Shown in pieces: positions 1-12,700 of a stretch of DNA of 64,000 nt (positions are counted from its first letter, which is position 1; every line of letters begins with the position of its first letter). The DNA is from Azolla caroliniana. Taxonomy: Eukaryota; Polypodiophyta. The DNA lies in the NCBI GenBank assembly GCA_043228905.1, contig JBHGNT010000006.1, positions 8,184,001 to 8,248,000 of the forward strand, written 5' to 3'. Position numbers and translations under genes: made by a program. Under the pieces are notes generated by a model, which worked only from the letters and a program-made list of their open reading frames with translations, was not told the origin of the DNA and did no database searches.

Positions 1-69
1 CAATCATGGTATGGAAATGATATAATGTGCACTAATTTCTGAAGTTTGTCTTTTTTGTTTCTTTCTCAG

Positions 70-2793
70 GTCTAAGCTATTTGTATCCTGCGGATTTGAT
101 CCCATTCACAAGAAGGCCTCTCTTCATCATCATCGATAGTGATAAGAGTCACTTGTTTGAGGTTATTTATGCTCTTTTTGATGGTTTAGAAATGCAACTA
201 GTTTTAAATTTAAAGAGTAATTTTCGGAGATGAATGTTTTTGTTTAAATTTGTTGCTTTCCGTACAGGTCATCCATAGTGAAGAGAAGGGGGAACCAGCA
301 GCGATACTTCTATCCCCTTCTGGAAGGCATGGAGATTTATCGCCGTATCACCATAAAGGAGATGGAAGATTTTTTACATTCTTTCTTACCGCACCATTTT
401 TAGCTTTTTGCCAATTGGTTAATGTCCCGTTAACATCCTTAGCACCGGTAAAGTTTTTTCATTTTCTTATGACATGTTTTTTTTGTTATGATGGTAGCCA
501 AAGTTTACTATAAAATCTTGTTTTTTATAAATTTCTCTGACTTAATGTTGGAAGGTTTGTAGATTCTCGTCATGAACCATATTTAGGGAGTAAGGTTACT
601 ACGAATTATGATACAACCGAAGGTTTTCAGGCTTTTGCATTTATGAATCATAGTACACCGGAAGATCATTTAGACAACGTAAAATTATCTGTTTGTGGGT
701 AGTATTATCTTTTCTGACAGAAGTTCTTGCTAGCTTCCCCTAGCTAGTTAAGTATAGAAAATAAATGCTCTTAAAGAATTGGAAGTCACCTGGTTAGTTT
801 CTCTTAGCACCTTGCCTTTGCTTTGAGATGCTTAACTTGGAAAGCTATTTAAAGCTTGTATTGCAGGATGAAAAATTTGTGGTGCGTATCCAGTTATTCA
901 TTGATTCATGAACATTGAAATAGTTGGTGCTTTATTGGTGAGAAAGTTGCATGGTATTTATGTTTCTTGTCAAATTTACAGATGACACCCATTATCTCGT
1001 CAATGGGTCTATAAAGGTGATTACATTTTGCAAATGAAAGGCAGTGCACTGCATTGTACTTTGCAGCGCAATACCTTGGCTAATTATGGGTTTAATTATT
1101 CTTATTGTTTCCACATTGAGGGTCATTGAAATAGTTGGTGCTTTATTGGTGAGAACGTTGCATGGTATTTATGTTTCTTGTCAAATTTACAGATGACACC
1201 CATTATCTCGTCAATGGGTCTATAAAGGTGATTACATTTGCAAATGAAAGGCAGTGCACTGCATTGTACTTTGCAGTGCAATACCTTGGCTAATTATGGG
1301 TTTAATTATTCTTATTGTTTCCACATTGAGGGTCATTGAACCCAATTTAGGTTCTTCGGTAGGTTGGAGGTTCAAATATTAGGATTGCCATTTCACGCGA
1401 TTTAACATTAGTCACTTGTTAAGGACTGATTAGCATTAGAGAAGAGGAACTGAGAGGGATAGATGCAATAGAAGCTTGTTATGAACTCATGAAGATGAGG
1501 GTGCCACAACTATACATCAAAGTATACATTTGTTCTTATATACATAAGCAAACACTTCATGCTAAACCCTGGCAATGGTTGTTGCACAAACCTAATATGT
1601 AACATCTATACTAAAACCCTCCCAACCATTGCTGCCAAAATCAAACACAGAACAACTAAACGTCAACGAAGGTAAATTTTTGGCCTGGTTAGAAGTTCTA
1701 AAACCTCTGAAGCGCGTAAAATTTGAGATGTCAACGTGGTTGAATCGCATAGCCGCCTTATTTAAAGTGGTTGACTACACTCCACCATGGACATGATTGT
1801 TAAAGCTTTAGTTGTTACAGTTGTGAAGTGAAGATTGTATCTGAGAAGGAAGATACAGACGAACTGATGGGATTGTGATATTTTTTTCTTTTTTCAGGGT
1901 ACAAGTGAGCAAGTGCAAAAGCTCCTGACTTCTCTAATCGCACATTGGGGAAATACACTATCAGCGGTAGCTTTGAATGTGGTTTGGGTCCGTATAATGT
2001 GGGATCCTTTCTTAAGGCAGATGCTTCTCAGGTATTTTATTATATTTTCTCAGGAATTAGTTGTTTCAAAAAAAGATTTTAGATTTTTGGGCTAGGCAAT
2101 CCTCTAGCTTAAAAATGTTGGAGTTCTGTTTTTGTGTCGGATCAGATTCTTAGCAGTTATGATGTATGTATGGATATCATCAGTAGATTCTTTATGGGTG
2201 AAGTTGTGTATACTTTCAAGTTAGTCAATTCATTACTTAAGTAGAAGAATTTAGGTTCGTATGTCTCAAACAAAAAGATTTAGAGTTATGGATTCTGTTA
2301 AAAACAATGTATGTAGAGTTTCATATGTTAGTTCTTTAACTTAAAGATTTTGGAGTTCTGTTAGTAGAGAATGTACTACTACATGGGGACATTCTGGGCC
2401 TTTTTGAAGGCATATGGGTATTCTGGTAAATGCCCAATAACTTAGGGGGATGTTTCCTTTCCTATAGAGTTGTGTATAGTGATTTTTTTCAAAAGAGTTT
2501 TCTTTTGTCACATACTACTACATTTTCATGTTCTTTTCTGAGATGTCTATGTATTGTTGTGGCACAGGTTTATCTTCTGTAGAGCTTGCTTAGCGTTGCA
2601 CAGGGATTACCGGAGTAAATGGGAATACTTGCCTCAATGCCGACCAGATCTCCCAAATGAGTTACTTCCAAACGAAGCTGTCGTCGAACATTGTGTTCAC
2701 CAGATATCCAGTAGCCTTGGTGTAGAAGATCAGTTTGTTTTCATGACTCTTGTGCAAAAGAAATCAGAAATCTCACAAATGAGTATTTTGTAA
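70..2793 (+). CDS. SCAI: SCAI-like protein (DUF3550/UPF0682), last four exons; 5' part lies left of the window
   Basis: Exons read as 70-161, 268-447, 1898-2031 and 2568-2793 (stop TAA). All boundaries are AG/GT and the phases join without a break. The protein contains YPADLIPFTRRPLFIIIDSD, then VIHSEEKGEPAAILLSPS, FLTAPFLAFCQL, DPFLRQMLLRFIFCRACLAL and a C-terminal tail. This order matches the C-terminal half of plant SCAI homologues. In animals SCAI is a nuclear protein that restrains MRTF/SRF transcription and binds 53BP1; the plant role is not established, so only the family is claimed. The first two bases of exon 70-161 complete a codon begun in an exon upstream of the window. The intron 448-1897 holds a tandem duplication. 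The stop lies about 1 kb upstream of the next gene on the same strand. The family call is firm; exon ends rest on reading splice sites by eye. Confidence 0.88.
913..1333 (+). repeat. Tandem duplication (211 + 210 bp) inside a SCAI intron
   Basis: Copy 1 is 913-1123 and copy 2 is 1124-1333. They are nearly identical, with one extra T in copy 1 and very few substitutions, so the duplication is recent. The unit is AT-rich and has no recognisable coding content. Confidence 0.9.
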
Positions 2794-3605
2794 AAGGATC
2801 TTGCATAAATATTTTATGCTCGGGAGAGAGGTGATGATAAAATCTTTGCAGAAAATCTGCGTGGCCATGTTATTGCATGATATATATATACATGCCTTTT
2901 TGCCTAATGGAAATGGTGCAGTGCACTTGTTACTGTCTTGTTCGTTTAAATGGATTAGAGAACCGATAACCATATAATGTTTTCTACTTTTCAGCTTGAT
3001 ATATTATTATACGCTAATATATCATGTCATGGTGTATTCTTCATTTGTTTTCCAAATAGCAAATTGCTATAGTCGTTACTATGTTTTCTTTTTAAGGATG
3101 GTTTGGGATGTATGTAATAATCTATTTTGAAAAACTTAACTTCCATCAAACTTTATGGCCTACACATTATTTTGTTGTTGCTTGTTTATTTGTCTATTGA
3201 CTTCTCTGGTAGAGGGCTTATATACACTATCTTATATATACTATCATAATGTTTGCTTAAAAATGAGACAGACAAAGTCTCACAACTATAAGAACAAAGT
3301 TAATTATGAACGTTAAGACATTGTGTGGACATCCATCTAGGTAGTTGAGCAAGTATTGGCCATTGATCGGATTGGCTTTGCCATTGATTCATCATTTGTG
3401 CAAATAGTTGTGGACAATGCCCCATGAGCATGGATTTTCATGTTTTGTTCTTCAATTACCTTTTGTGATTGTTAAGAACCATCCTATTTCCTTTGTCTTG
3501 AACCAATGAGAAACCCACCACACATATATAATAGAATAGGTACTTGAACATGTTTACAGCCATTGTGAGAGAACATTTTGCCCTTCAATAAAAAGTTCGA
3601 GCACA
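2794..3605. other. Intergenic spacer between SCAI-like and RCC1-like genes
   Basis: AT-rich, no gene recognised. It must contain the 3' UTR of the SCAI-like gene and the promoter and 5' UTR of the RCC1 gene, but no element could be pinned down by eye. Confidence 0.6.
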
Positions 3606-3767
3606 ATGAGAAGTGTCCGCCCGCCCGCATGTGGCCGACAGCATATGATGAATCTGCCCATTCTTCTTCTTCTTCATCTTCTTCTTCTCTTTGATTGGGT
3701 TGTTCTCTTAACATTCAGAAAACTGTTCTACAAAGAGAACTCTCAAAATCCTTCTTTCTCAAAGGAA

Positions 3768-6700
3768 ATGCTCCGCACCGCCGCAGGCACTAAGGACTCC
3801 TCCTTCCTTTGCTTCTTCCGCAGAGCTTACACAGTTCTGAGCTTTGGTGATTGCAGTCAAGGAGCTCTTGGCCATAGCCATGGCTTCCTTTCTGACTCTT
3901 ACGAAGCTGCTCCTGTTGAAGATCTACCTGGAGATGTGATAAAGATCGCATCAGGCCACTATCATTCTTTTGCTATTTCTAGCAATGGGAATCTATGGTC
4001 ATGGGGACGAAATAACGAAGGTCAGCTTGGGAGAAGCAGTAAAGAATCCAGGTTAGGGTGAGCTGCCTTAAGCAGAACATGAACATAAATTTTCTTCTTT
4101 TTCTTCATCCTCATTGTTTTCATGCAATTTTGTGACGTATCTCAAATTTTGTTTGTCTATGTGCATACCAGTGTTCTGAGAAAAGATAAAGTATCTGAAA
4201 TTATGTATTTTCAGATGTAATTAGTTCCCTTAGAAGGGAAACCCCTTTTCTCATTTCTAAATTTCTCTGAGATTATGTATTTATAGATGAAGTTAGTTCC
4301 CTTGAAAAAGAAATACTTCTTCACTTTTTTCTTTTATCTGATGGACAGTTTGCCCTTTTGCTTTTGTATTAATTTTTATTAGTCTTATGTTGTCCAAACA
4401 TACTTTCATTTATATTGTTTTTCATATTTGTTCAAACTGTCATATCCATGTTTGATGAAAGATGAATTCATTAAAATTTTTGCTGAAATGATCTATTTAT
4501 AGATGATGTCGGATCCATAAAAAAGAACAAATTTCTCCATTTTTTATTTCTTGTACGTTTTTCGACTTGCTCATACCAGTGTGCTGATTTTGTTTTCGTT
4601 AAAAATGATTTAATGACAAATATGGATGGTTGATCCTTTAAGTAACATATCTTCCCCTTTTTCATGCAGTTTCTTGTGCTGTTTAAGCATGTTTTAATAG
4701 TGCATATCATTATTTGGAAAGGGTAATTTCACCATAAGTTAGTGAACCATCAGCATAAGTATGTCAATATTTTCAATTTTTTGGGATGAATGAAAATTTC
4801 CTGCATATCTACGCTTCGAGGTAAAGGATGGATGCACAAAGGATGTATATGCTAAGGAGAGTGGTCTGGCTAAGTATCTATTTACTCGCGAGACAATTGA
4901 TGTGTATAGTGGTGGTGTATACAATGGCATGCTCGCTTTGGATCGTTTCGCACCCCTTGAAGAACTTACCCAAGGATTGTCAAAATCATTGCATAAAGCA
5001 ACCACAAATGCCTTTCCTCACACAACAGCCAATTCCCCCAAACTTGGTAGAGTAATACAAAATAGTTGGTATGATGAGGAATGTTGTGATACAAGGAGAT
5101 GCTTGCAGCGTGATGTAACTCGGGGCATTTATACACACAAACAAGCGAGAACAACCTTCCAACGCCTCGTAAGGGAGAAGAAGAGATTGTATTTGGCTAA
5201 ATTTGTAGATAATTTGTATCGCTTGTTTCTAGGACAAGAAAGTAAAAGAGCATGGAAAATGTTTAATGAGAGGCAACCTACCACACAACTGACCTCACCT
5301 CAGATGTGGCATGAATATGCAAAGGTTCTATATGATATCCGGGGGTAACCACCTCTTCCCCACCCACATGGCTCACGCCCACATGAATCGACCTTTTTTA
5401 CTCCACAAGATGTAAGAAATGCCCAAGATCATGATGGATTGGTGGGTGAGCACTTTATCTATGCCTGTGACACCTTGCTCCTATTGATAGCACACATCTT
5501 TAATAGAGCCATGTGTGAAGGTTTCCCCACTAGATGGACTCAGCATACCATTGTGCCAATCCTCAAGAGTGGAGACCCCATGACGCCAAGCAACTATAGG
5601 ACAATCATGATTGGCCACTACTTGGTTAAACTATATGGGTTGATTCTAGAATCAGAATTGAGTATATGGGCAAAGCAGAATGGCCGTCGTTCAGTTGGAC
5701 AAGCAAGCTTTCGGAAGGGTTTCACAACTTTGGAGAGTTTCCTTCACACATGAATCGACCTTTTTTACTCCACAAGATGTAAGAAATGCCCAAGATCATG
5801 ATGGATTGGTGGGTGAGCACTTTATCTATGCCTGTGACACCTTGCTCCTATTGATAGCACACATCTTTAATAGAGCCATGTGTGAAGGTTTCACAACAAG
5901 CTTTCGGAAGGGTTTCACTACATTACATAGAGAGATTCGGGGGTTCAGGAGCATGCCTAACAGGTATAGCTATACAAATATCACTATATGCTGGTGATAT
6001 TGTGCTGATTTTTGACTCTCCGGAGGGACTACAAAGACATCTAAATGCCTTAAAACTATTTTGTACGGACAAAGGTTTGTCAATCAACATGAATAAAACT
6101 AAAGTGATGGTGTTTAGCACCACTCAAGCATGGGTAATAAGACCAGAACCAGAATTCTTCTTGGGAGAGGAAAAGGTGGAATACACAAGCTCCTACACAT
6201 AACTCGGAGTAACATTTACAGGGCCTAGGTTCTCCTTACAGGAGGCTGCTTGTGCTCGACTTTCTCGTGAACATGCAGCCCTTGGTGCTCTTGAACACTT
6301 GTCACACCAACTCTTCTCTGTGAAGTAGAAACATGGGGACCGAGTCTTAACGAGGCAAATCATTGGAAAGATTTAGAGAGACCTTTAGTGTCAATGATTG
6401 CTCGCATGATAAGGAGCAAAGCATCGGTGCCTCACGATATAATCCAGGCAAAGATGGGAGCAACACCTATAATAACTGAGGCATTGTTCCGATCAGTGAC
6501 ATTTATCCAACGTCTTTGGGAGCTCCCTAAATGAAGGTACCCAAGGTTGGCACTTATGTCATCAAGACAACTGGTTGAACGTGGGGACACTCATTGTTGG
6601 TATGTTGAAATGCAGCAATGGTGCAAGTGACATAGCATGAGTATAAATGCACTACCCATGTTCCAATATAGCTTGGACTGTCCCCATTTAAATATGACCA

Positions 6701-9700
6701 AAATGGAAAAGAATAGAGTGATCCGAATTGATATTATTAACTTGGAAAACAAGATAACATGGATCAACCCCCAAATACCACTTGGTACAAAGATGGCCCA
6801 CTATAAGACACACTTCTTACACACATCGGAGGATGGATTCATCATCAAGCCACCTTATATGGACACACATCTATCCTATGCGTTGCATAGTGTGATAGGC
6901 AGCTGCGAACTTCATCACATCAGTTACAAATTGAGGTAGGCAGATATACACAACTACCTCTAGAAGAGAGAATTTGCCAATTGTGTCATCAAGGAATGGA
7001 ATCTGAAGAACACTATGCTTGTCATTGTAGTGTCTTTTATGAAATCAGAGGGAGATACCATTGCCTCTTTAAACAAGGCTTTGGCCCACTATGCAAGGTA
7101 ATGGAATATGAGGACCAACGATGCCTAGGACTTTTCTTGCTAGAGCTCAAGAGACATCGGGAAAAGTTGTTGAAGAATACAGCCACACAAGCTCATCCAC
7201 AAAGAACAATCACAACTTTCTTTAGCCCCATCACTCCTACTGATGCTACAAGTCAATCATGGGATACACAAATGGGCTCCAGACCAAGACATAACAAAGG
7301 GGTTACAATTGATCGGGCAATAGCAATTTGCTGTGCACGTAGGCCCCAATCCCATGGACCACGACCTCGACACCCTTGCCATCGACAAATAAAAGCCATT
7401 ATCTCCCGCCATCGTTGGTGCATCCCTCGTTTCAGAGACATTTCCATTCTGGATCGATCTATGCTAGAGATCTTTCGAAGACAAAAGCTACAATATATCT
7501 AACTTGAGAATCTCACATGTGCCAAAAACCAGATTCCCTCATTTCTTTTCTTTTCATCTTATTTACTTTTATATTTACTGTGTAATTTGTTCTCAAAGAC
7601 CAGACAACACTTAAGATGTAATCTCTTGTTTGGTCTTATAGGCCATTTTGGCCTCTTAAAAGACGCTTTATCTTTCTTTCTTTCTTTCTTTCCTACCCTT
7701 CCTTTTGTGTTGATTCTTCCTGTCATTTTTTCATCCACCTCATTGCTCTCATGCTGTCATCATATAGTGCTACACCATCATGTATCAACATCTCTATTCA
7801 CTGTATATGTTCTGTATCATAATATTCTCATATAGAGAACAGTCTTTGACAAAATGTTCCCATGCAACTGCTTAAAGTTCTTTCTTTTCGGGATTTTTTA
7901 TTTGAAAAGCACTTTCTTGGCATTTGTAGAGCTATCCAACAGTTTTCAAAACAAAACCATGGAATTATGGGTGATAACAGATCTATGTTACCTTATACAT
8001 TATGTAATAAATCATTTTGGATTTGTAGACTTGACTATTATGGAATGGATATGTTTGGAATTGCACTCCAAGCCATGGTAGTGAAGCAACAAGTAGTGTC
8101 CATCTTTGTTATGTCAATCATTTGTAACTAGTAATTCATGTCAACCCATATTATAAGCATCTTTTTTAGATATGTGTCATATTCTGTGTTAAATATTGAT
8201 CTTATTATATTGATTTTTATTCTAGCGAGAAATGGTCACAAGCACAGAGAGTCAAAGGTCTTGAAGGTGTAAAGATTCAAGAAGCAGCAGGTTCTGGTGT
8301 TGTTTCAATGGCTATTGATGTTTGTGGGCAGTTATGGGCTTGGGGGAAATCAAAAAGAGGGCAGCTTGGTCTTGGAGAAGGAAAAATAGAATCACAATCA
8401 CCACAACTTGTTCAATCTTTGGTTGGCCAACACATTTTGCAGGTTTACAAAGGCTTTTAGTGCTTGATACTTATTTTGTTTTCCTTTAATGTATATCAAC
8501 ATTTTATAGTAGCTAATACATGTACTCTATAAGCAAGTATAGTGTATAGGTGCATGTGTATGCTTTTTCTTCTCTTTCACAATATATTGTATATAATCCA
8601 TTTCAGCTTACAAAGTATGAGGCCCTGCACTATCATTCTTTGGACAAAAACCTCATCTTGGATTCTGGCTGATTTAGTGCTACTACAGAGAGATTTGTTG
8701 TCCAACAACCTGCAATTTATAGGATGTCTTCTGATGTCCATTGTCAGAAGCATACCCGATGCATATATCGTAGAATTGAAAGTTTCTAACTTGAGAGGAT
8801 ATTGGTGATCAAGGAGATGGAAGTGTATTTCTCAATGATGGGCACAAAGGTTAAACTTATTGAATCATCTAGAATTTAGGGTGTGTATGACAGATGGACA
8901 CTAGTAACTATTTGTAGTTGCATAGGGTTTAGTGCCTTTTAAAATAGCCACATATATTGTAGATTGGATCACCTTTTTCCACATTGCTAAATGACACTCA
9001 TGGATAAACAAACTTTCATAGAAATGTATCAGCCAATGAATTAGAGTTGTATGATGAGGATATAATCATCTTTTGGACCTGCAAAAGGAGAATTTTGCAG
9101 TGGTTCTAATGGAATCTAGGAGAATGGTTCGGAGAGATCCTTTGTCTTAGACCCTCTTATAGTGCCTCTCTTAATATTTGTAAGTTCGGTAAGAAAGATT
9201 TTATTGAGGGAGTCTAAATTCTAGTTGAATATTATAGAATTCAGGAGATAAGCCATGTGACTGCCACAAGACCGTTAAGGCATTGCATTTGGATATTATC
9301 TTCTAAAAAGAACTAGACGAGAGATCTTAAGCTTAAATATAGAGAGCATATGGTATTTTTTTGACTTGGAAGATTGTTTCATTGAGGTTGGTAGAACTTT
9401 GTCCTATGCATATGAGGATGTACACCATATCTTAACGTACAACATGAAGTTGTTAGTATGCCATTTAGATACACATGCCATATTTCCCCCATGGCTCGGT
9501 TATGGGCTTAACCTTAAAGACCAATCCTGAAGGCTAATTTGCCTGGTTAAAGGTAGGAGAAAGGGGAATTCCATTATCCTATGACTTCAGACAAACCTAT
9601 AAAGACTAGTGGTGACATGTGGGAACACATGGCAGTCTAGGAGCCTGAGGAGTTATGCTATGTAAAGGAAACTAGCTAACTCTTTCATTATGACATCTCA

Positions 9701-12700
9701 TACATGATGTATAGTGAGGGAAAGTTCTTGTTTTTTGGGTCTGTATTTATCTTGACTCCAAGATATAATACGATAACCATATTGGGTGTACAAGCACAAC
9801 CTTGGGGATAATTTGTAAAGTCTAATTTTAATGGTTTTAAGGGTAGGATGAGTGGAAAACTGGTTCTCCTATGACATGGGACAAACCCATAAACATGACT
9901 AATATTTCAAGAGGATGTATGATATCACAAGTTGCTTAAATTAATGGCACAAATGATTGTGTCATTGCCTAAACCCGTGTTTACAATCATGGGTTGGTGC
10001 TCAAACCCAAGACGTTACAAGCTAATCCTTATCACTATATGCATACATATAACAAAGCTTTTTCAAGATGTGATATGTGCATGTATCATATGTGCATTTT
10101 CACATGTCTATTTGTTGAATTGGAATTGGTCATTTTCACAATATGGATGCAAACACAAGACCTTTGCAATTGGAGTTGACCTAACTCCACTTCCTACTTT
10201 GTCCAATGACTTTATCAAGACATACTTGAATTAATTGCAAGATTTAATGAATATGACTCTACATAAGCTTTTAAAGCTTCAAATATTTCATGATCATCTT
10301 GAAAATCTTGTTGCAAATATGAAAATGGATTCCCGGATGAAGGATAACCAATTTAGTAAACCTTCTTAGTAAAGCTATTTCAAAGAAAAAGAAACAAAGA
10401 ATAGAGGAAGAAATTTGCGCTTGGTTGGATGGTATGTAGTTTGTGGCATAAAAATTACCTACCCTCAAGTTGCATTACAATCTCATTTTCTGAAAGTTGA
10501 TTAAGTCCATAAGTTGGATTGGTCAAAGGAGCAAAATTTACATTATGTTTAGGACGTAACTTGGGTGATAGTTCCACGTAGAAAACATCTTCAAAACCAT
10601 TGACAATTGAATTGAGTAATTGTTTCTCGTAAAAGGTAACCAATTCACATTAATATTAAAATAATAATACTGAATTGCTAGATCAATTGTATGACAATAA
10701 AATAGAAATCATGAGTATTAAAGAGATTTTGAAGGAACTTTTGTACATTGAATGAGGGCTTAACATCATTTAGTGCAAAAGTGATCGAATGGTTAATCCT
10801 ATCAATGTCAAGCCTTTCCTCACATGAATTTATGTAGATCACCAGGAACTTTTGTACATTCAATCAGGGCTTAACATCATTTAGTGCAAAAGTGATTGAA
10901 TGGTTAATCCCATCAATATCAAACCTTTCCTCACATGAATCTATGTAGATCATCTACTTCTGAATTGCATCATTGACGAATTGTATTCTTGCGTCCACCA
11001 GGTAAACTTAATAAGTGAATAACTATGTGTTACGGGCATGACCATATCCTGTGGTAAGTTTTACCGTAGTACTTTATCCATGTGTATAGAATACTACGGT
11101 AAAACTTACCACAGGATATGGTCATGCCCGTAACACTATGTATGCTTTAAAGTCCCAACATTTGCACCAAGTAATTGTCAATAAATTTATGTGAGCTACC
11201 AATATCAAACAACAAATGCATGAGGTATCCATTTATGTATTCAATTTCTTAGACAAAATTCTTTGGTTCTGCTTTTTGCCTCTTTTGCTCAAGCTGACTA
11301 CAGTTGTGCTTCATATGCCTCTTTCTCTTGCAATATTGACATGAAGAGAGAATCATTGGGTTCCTTGCATTTCATGATGGATGATTTTGCGTTTGGTCTT
11401 GATGACTTGGGTTTTTATGATCCTTCTTTGAAGTGCCCATGTATCAACTTTCCCTCAAGTCTAGATTTTTGAATTTGTATTTGGATATGATGAATATAAT
11501 CCTCTAGGCAACATAATGACTTATTAGAGATTCATTGGGTTTTGAGCAGCTTTAGTTTGATAAGTTAGCTGTAGATATTGTCGTTTAAAAATGTCAACAA
11601 AGTTATCCTGAGTGTGCCCAAAATTTGTAAACTTATAAAATTTTATCACTTACTACATCCGTCATGAACCTGTAAAATCAGAATTAGTCATAAATGAATT
11701 TGTAAGCCAAAATTTGAGCCATTATCATGGTATTAATTTGACTAGTTTTATTAGTCAATAAATATATCTATATAGAGCCGTGACCTCTTTGTGTTCAAGG
11801 TAGACTAACAACAAAATCCATAGGTATACTTCACAACTTTAAGCCACTTTGTAATTTTGTAATTTTGTATATCATGCTGTAATTTGGCTGATTCAAGAAA
11901 GATGTCATACTCTACAAACCTTTTCTGACCCAAATTATGCCACCTAGGAGAAAAGAGCATGTTCTTAAATTTAACTTCCCCAATTAAAAATTTTCTTTGC
12001 AAGAGTGCAATGGTACATGCTTAACCTTAGTGACCAATTCTAAAGGCTAATTTGAATGTTTTAAGAGTAGGGATAAGTGGGAAGCTGGTATCCTATAGCT
12101 TTGGCAAAACCATAAGAACTTGTGACATGTGTCAACATGAGCCATCCTGGGAGCCCCATTTAAAGGAGAGTAGCTACTCCCTTCATTATTGCGATAGAGA
12201 CTGTATTGGTGAGCAAAAGCTATCATTCTTTGGATCTGTATTTATCCTGTCTTCAAAGAATGCGATAAACACTGTATAGGTGAGGCAAAGCTATCGTTTT
12301 TTGGATCTGTATTTATCTTGTCTTCAAGGAATTGTTTGGTAACAGTATTTGGTGGTATAAGATGCCAATGGGGTGTCATATTCATCTCTTGTGTTATGCT
12401 CAGGCGGTTTGTGTAGTTTAAGCACCTTAAACTATTTGTTTCCTCAAATCTTTTCATTAATTGCTTATCATTATATCGATTATAATAGTTATACACTTCT
12501 TTGGCTAAAATAGAAATTAGTGATGTGTTTTAATGGATAAAAAGTTTGTTTGATGGTTCATTTTTCTAATGCCATAGGAGTTTGAATTTATGAAGGCAGC
12601 GCTTATCATTAAATTTTATGTGGGAGTGTATTGTTTATAATATATTGTTAGCCAAATGTGTGGTATTGCCACTGACCAAATGGGTGAAATATCTTTTGGT

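Larger units (their letters stand above)
9505..12340 (-). mobile_element. Decayed Gypsy-type LTR retrotransposon in RCC1 intron 2
   Basis: On the minus strand three landmarks occur in the right order. A CCHC zinc knuckle (CQYCKRKRHMKHNC, 11300-11341) comes first. An aspartic protease site reading LFDIGSSHKFID (about 11174-11209) follows. A pre-RT stretch around 10455-10643 contains FEDVFYVELSPKLRPK. Two similar direct repeats, about 9505-9780 and 12020-12340, flank these and share blocks such as GGATCTGTATTTATC or its near copies; I read them as the remnants of the two LTRs. A third partial copy lies at about 9815-9900. Coding frames are broken throughout. LTR limits are approximate. Confidence 0.6.

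Noticed and set aside
11029-11135. microRNA precursor
   Set aside because: The stem is almost perfect to the ends and bordered by a direct repeat, which fits a MITE better; small RNAs remain possible.
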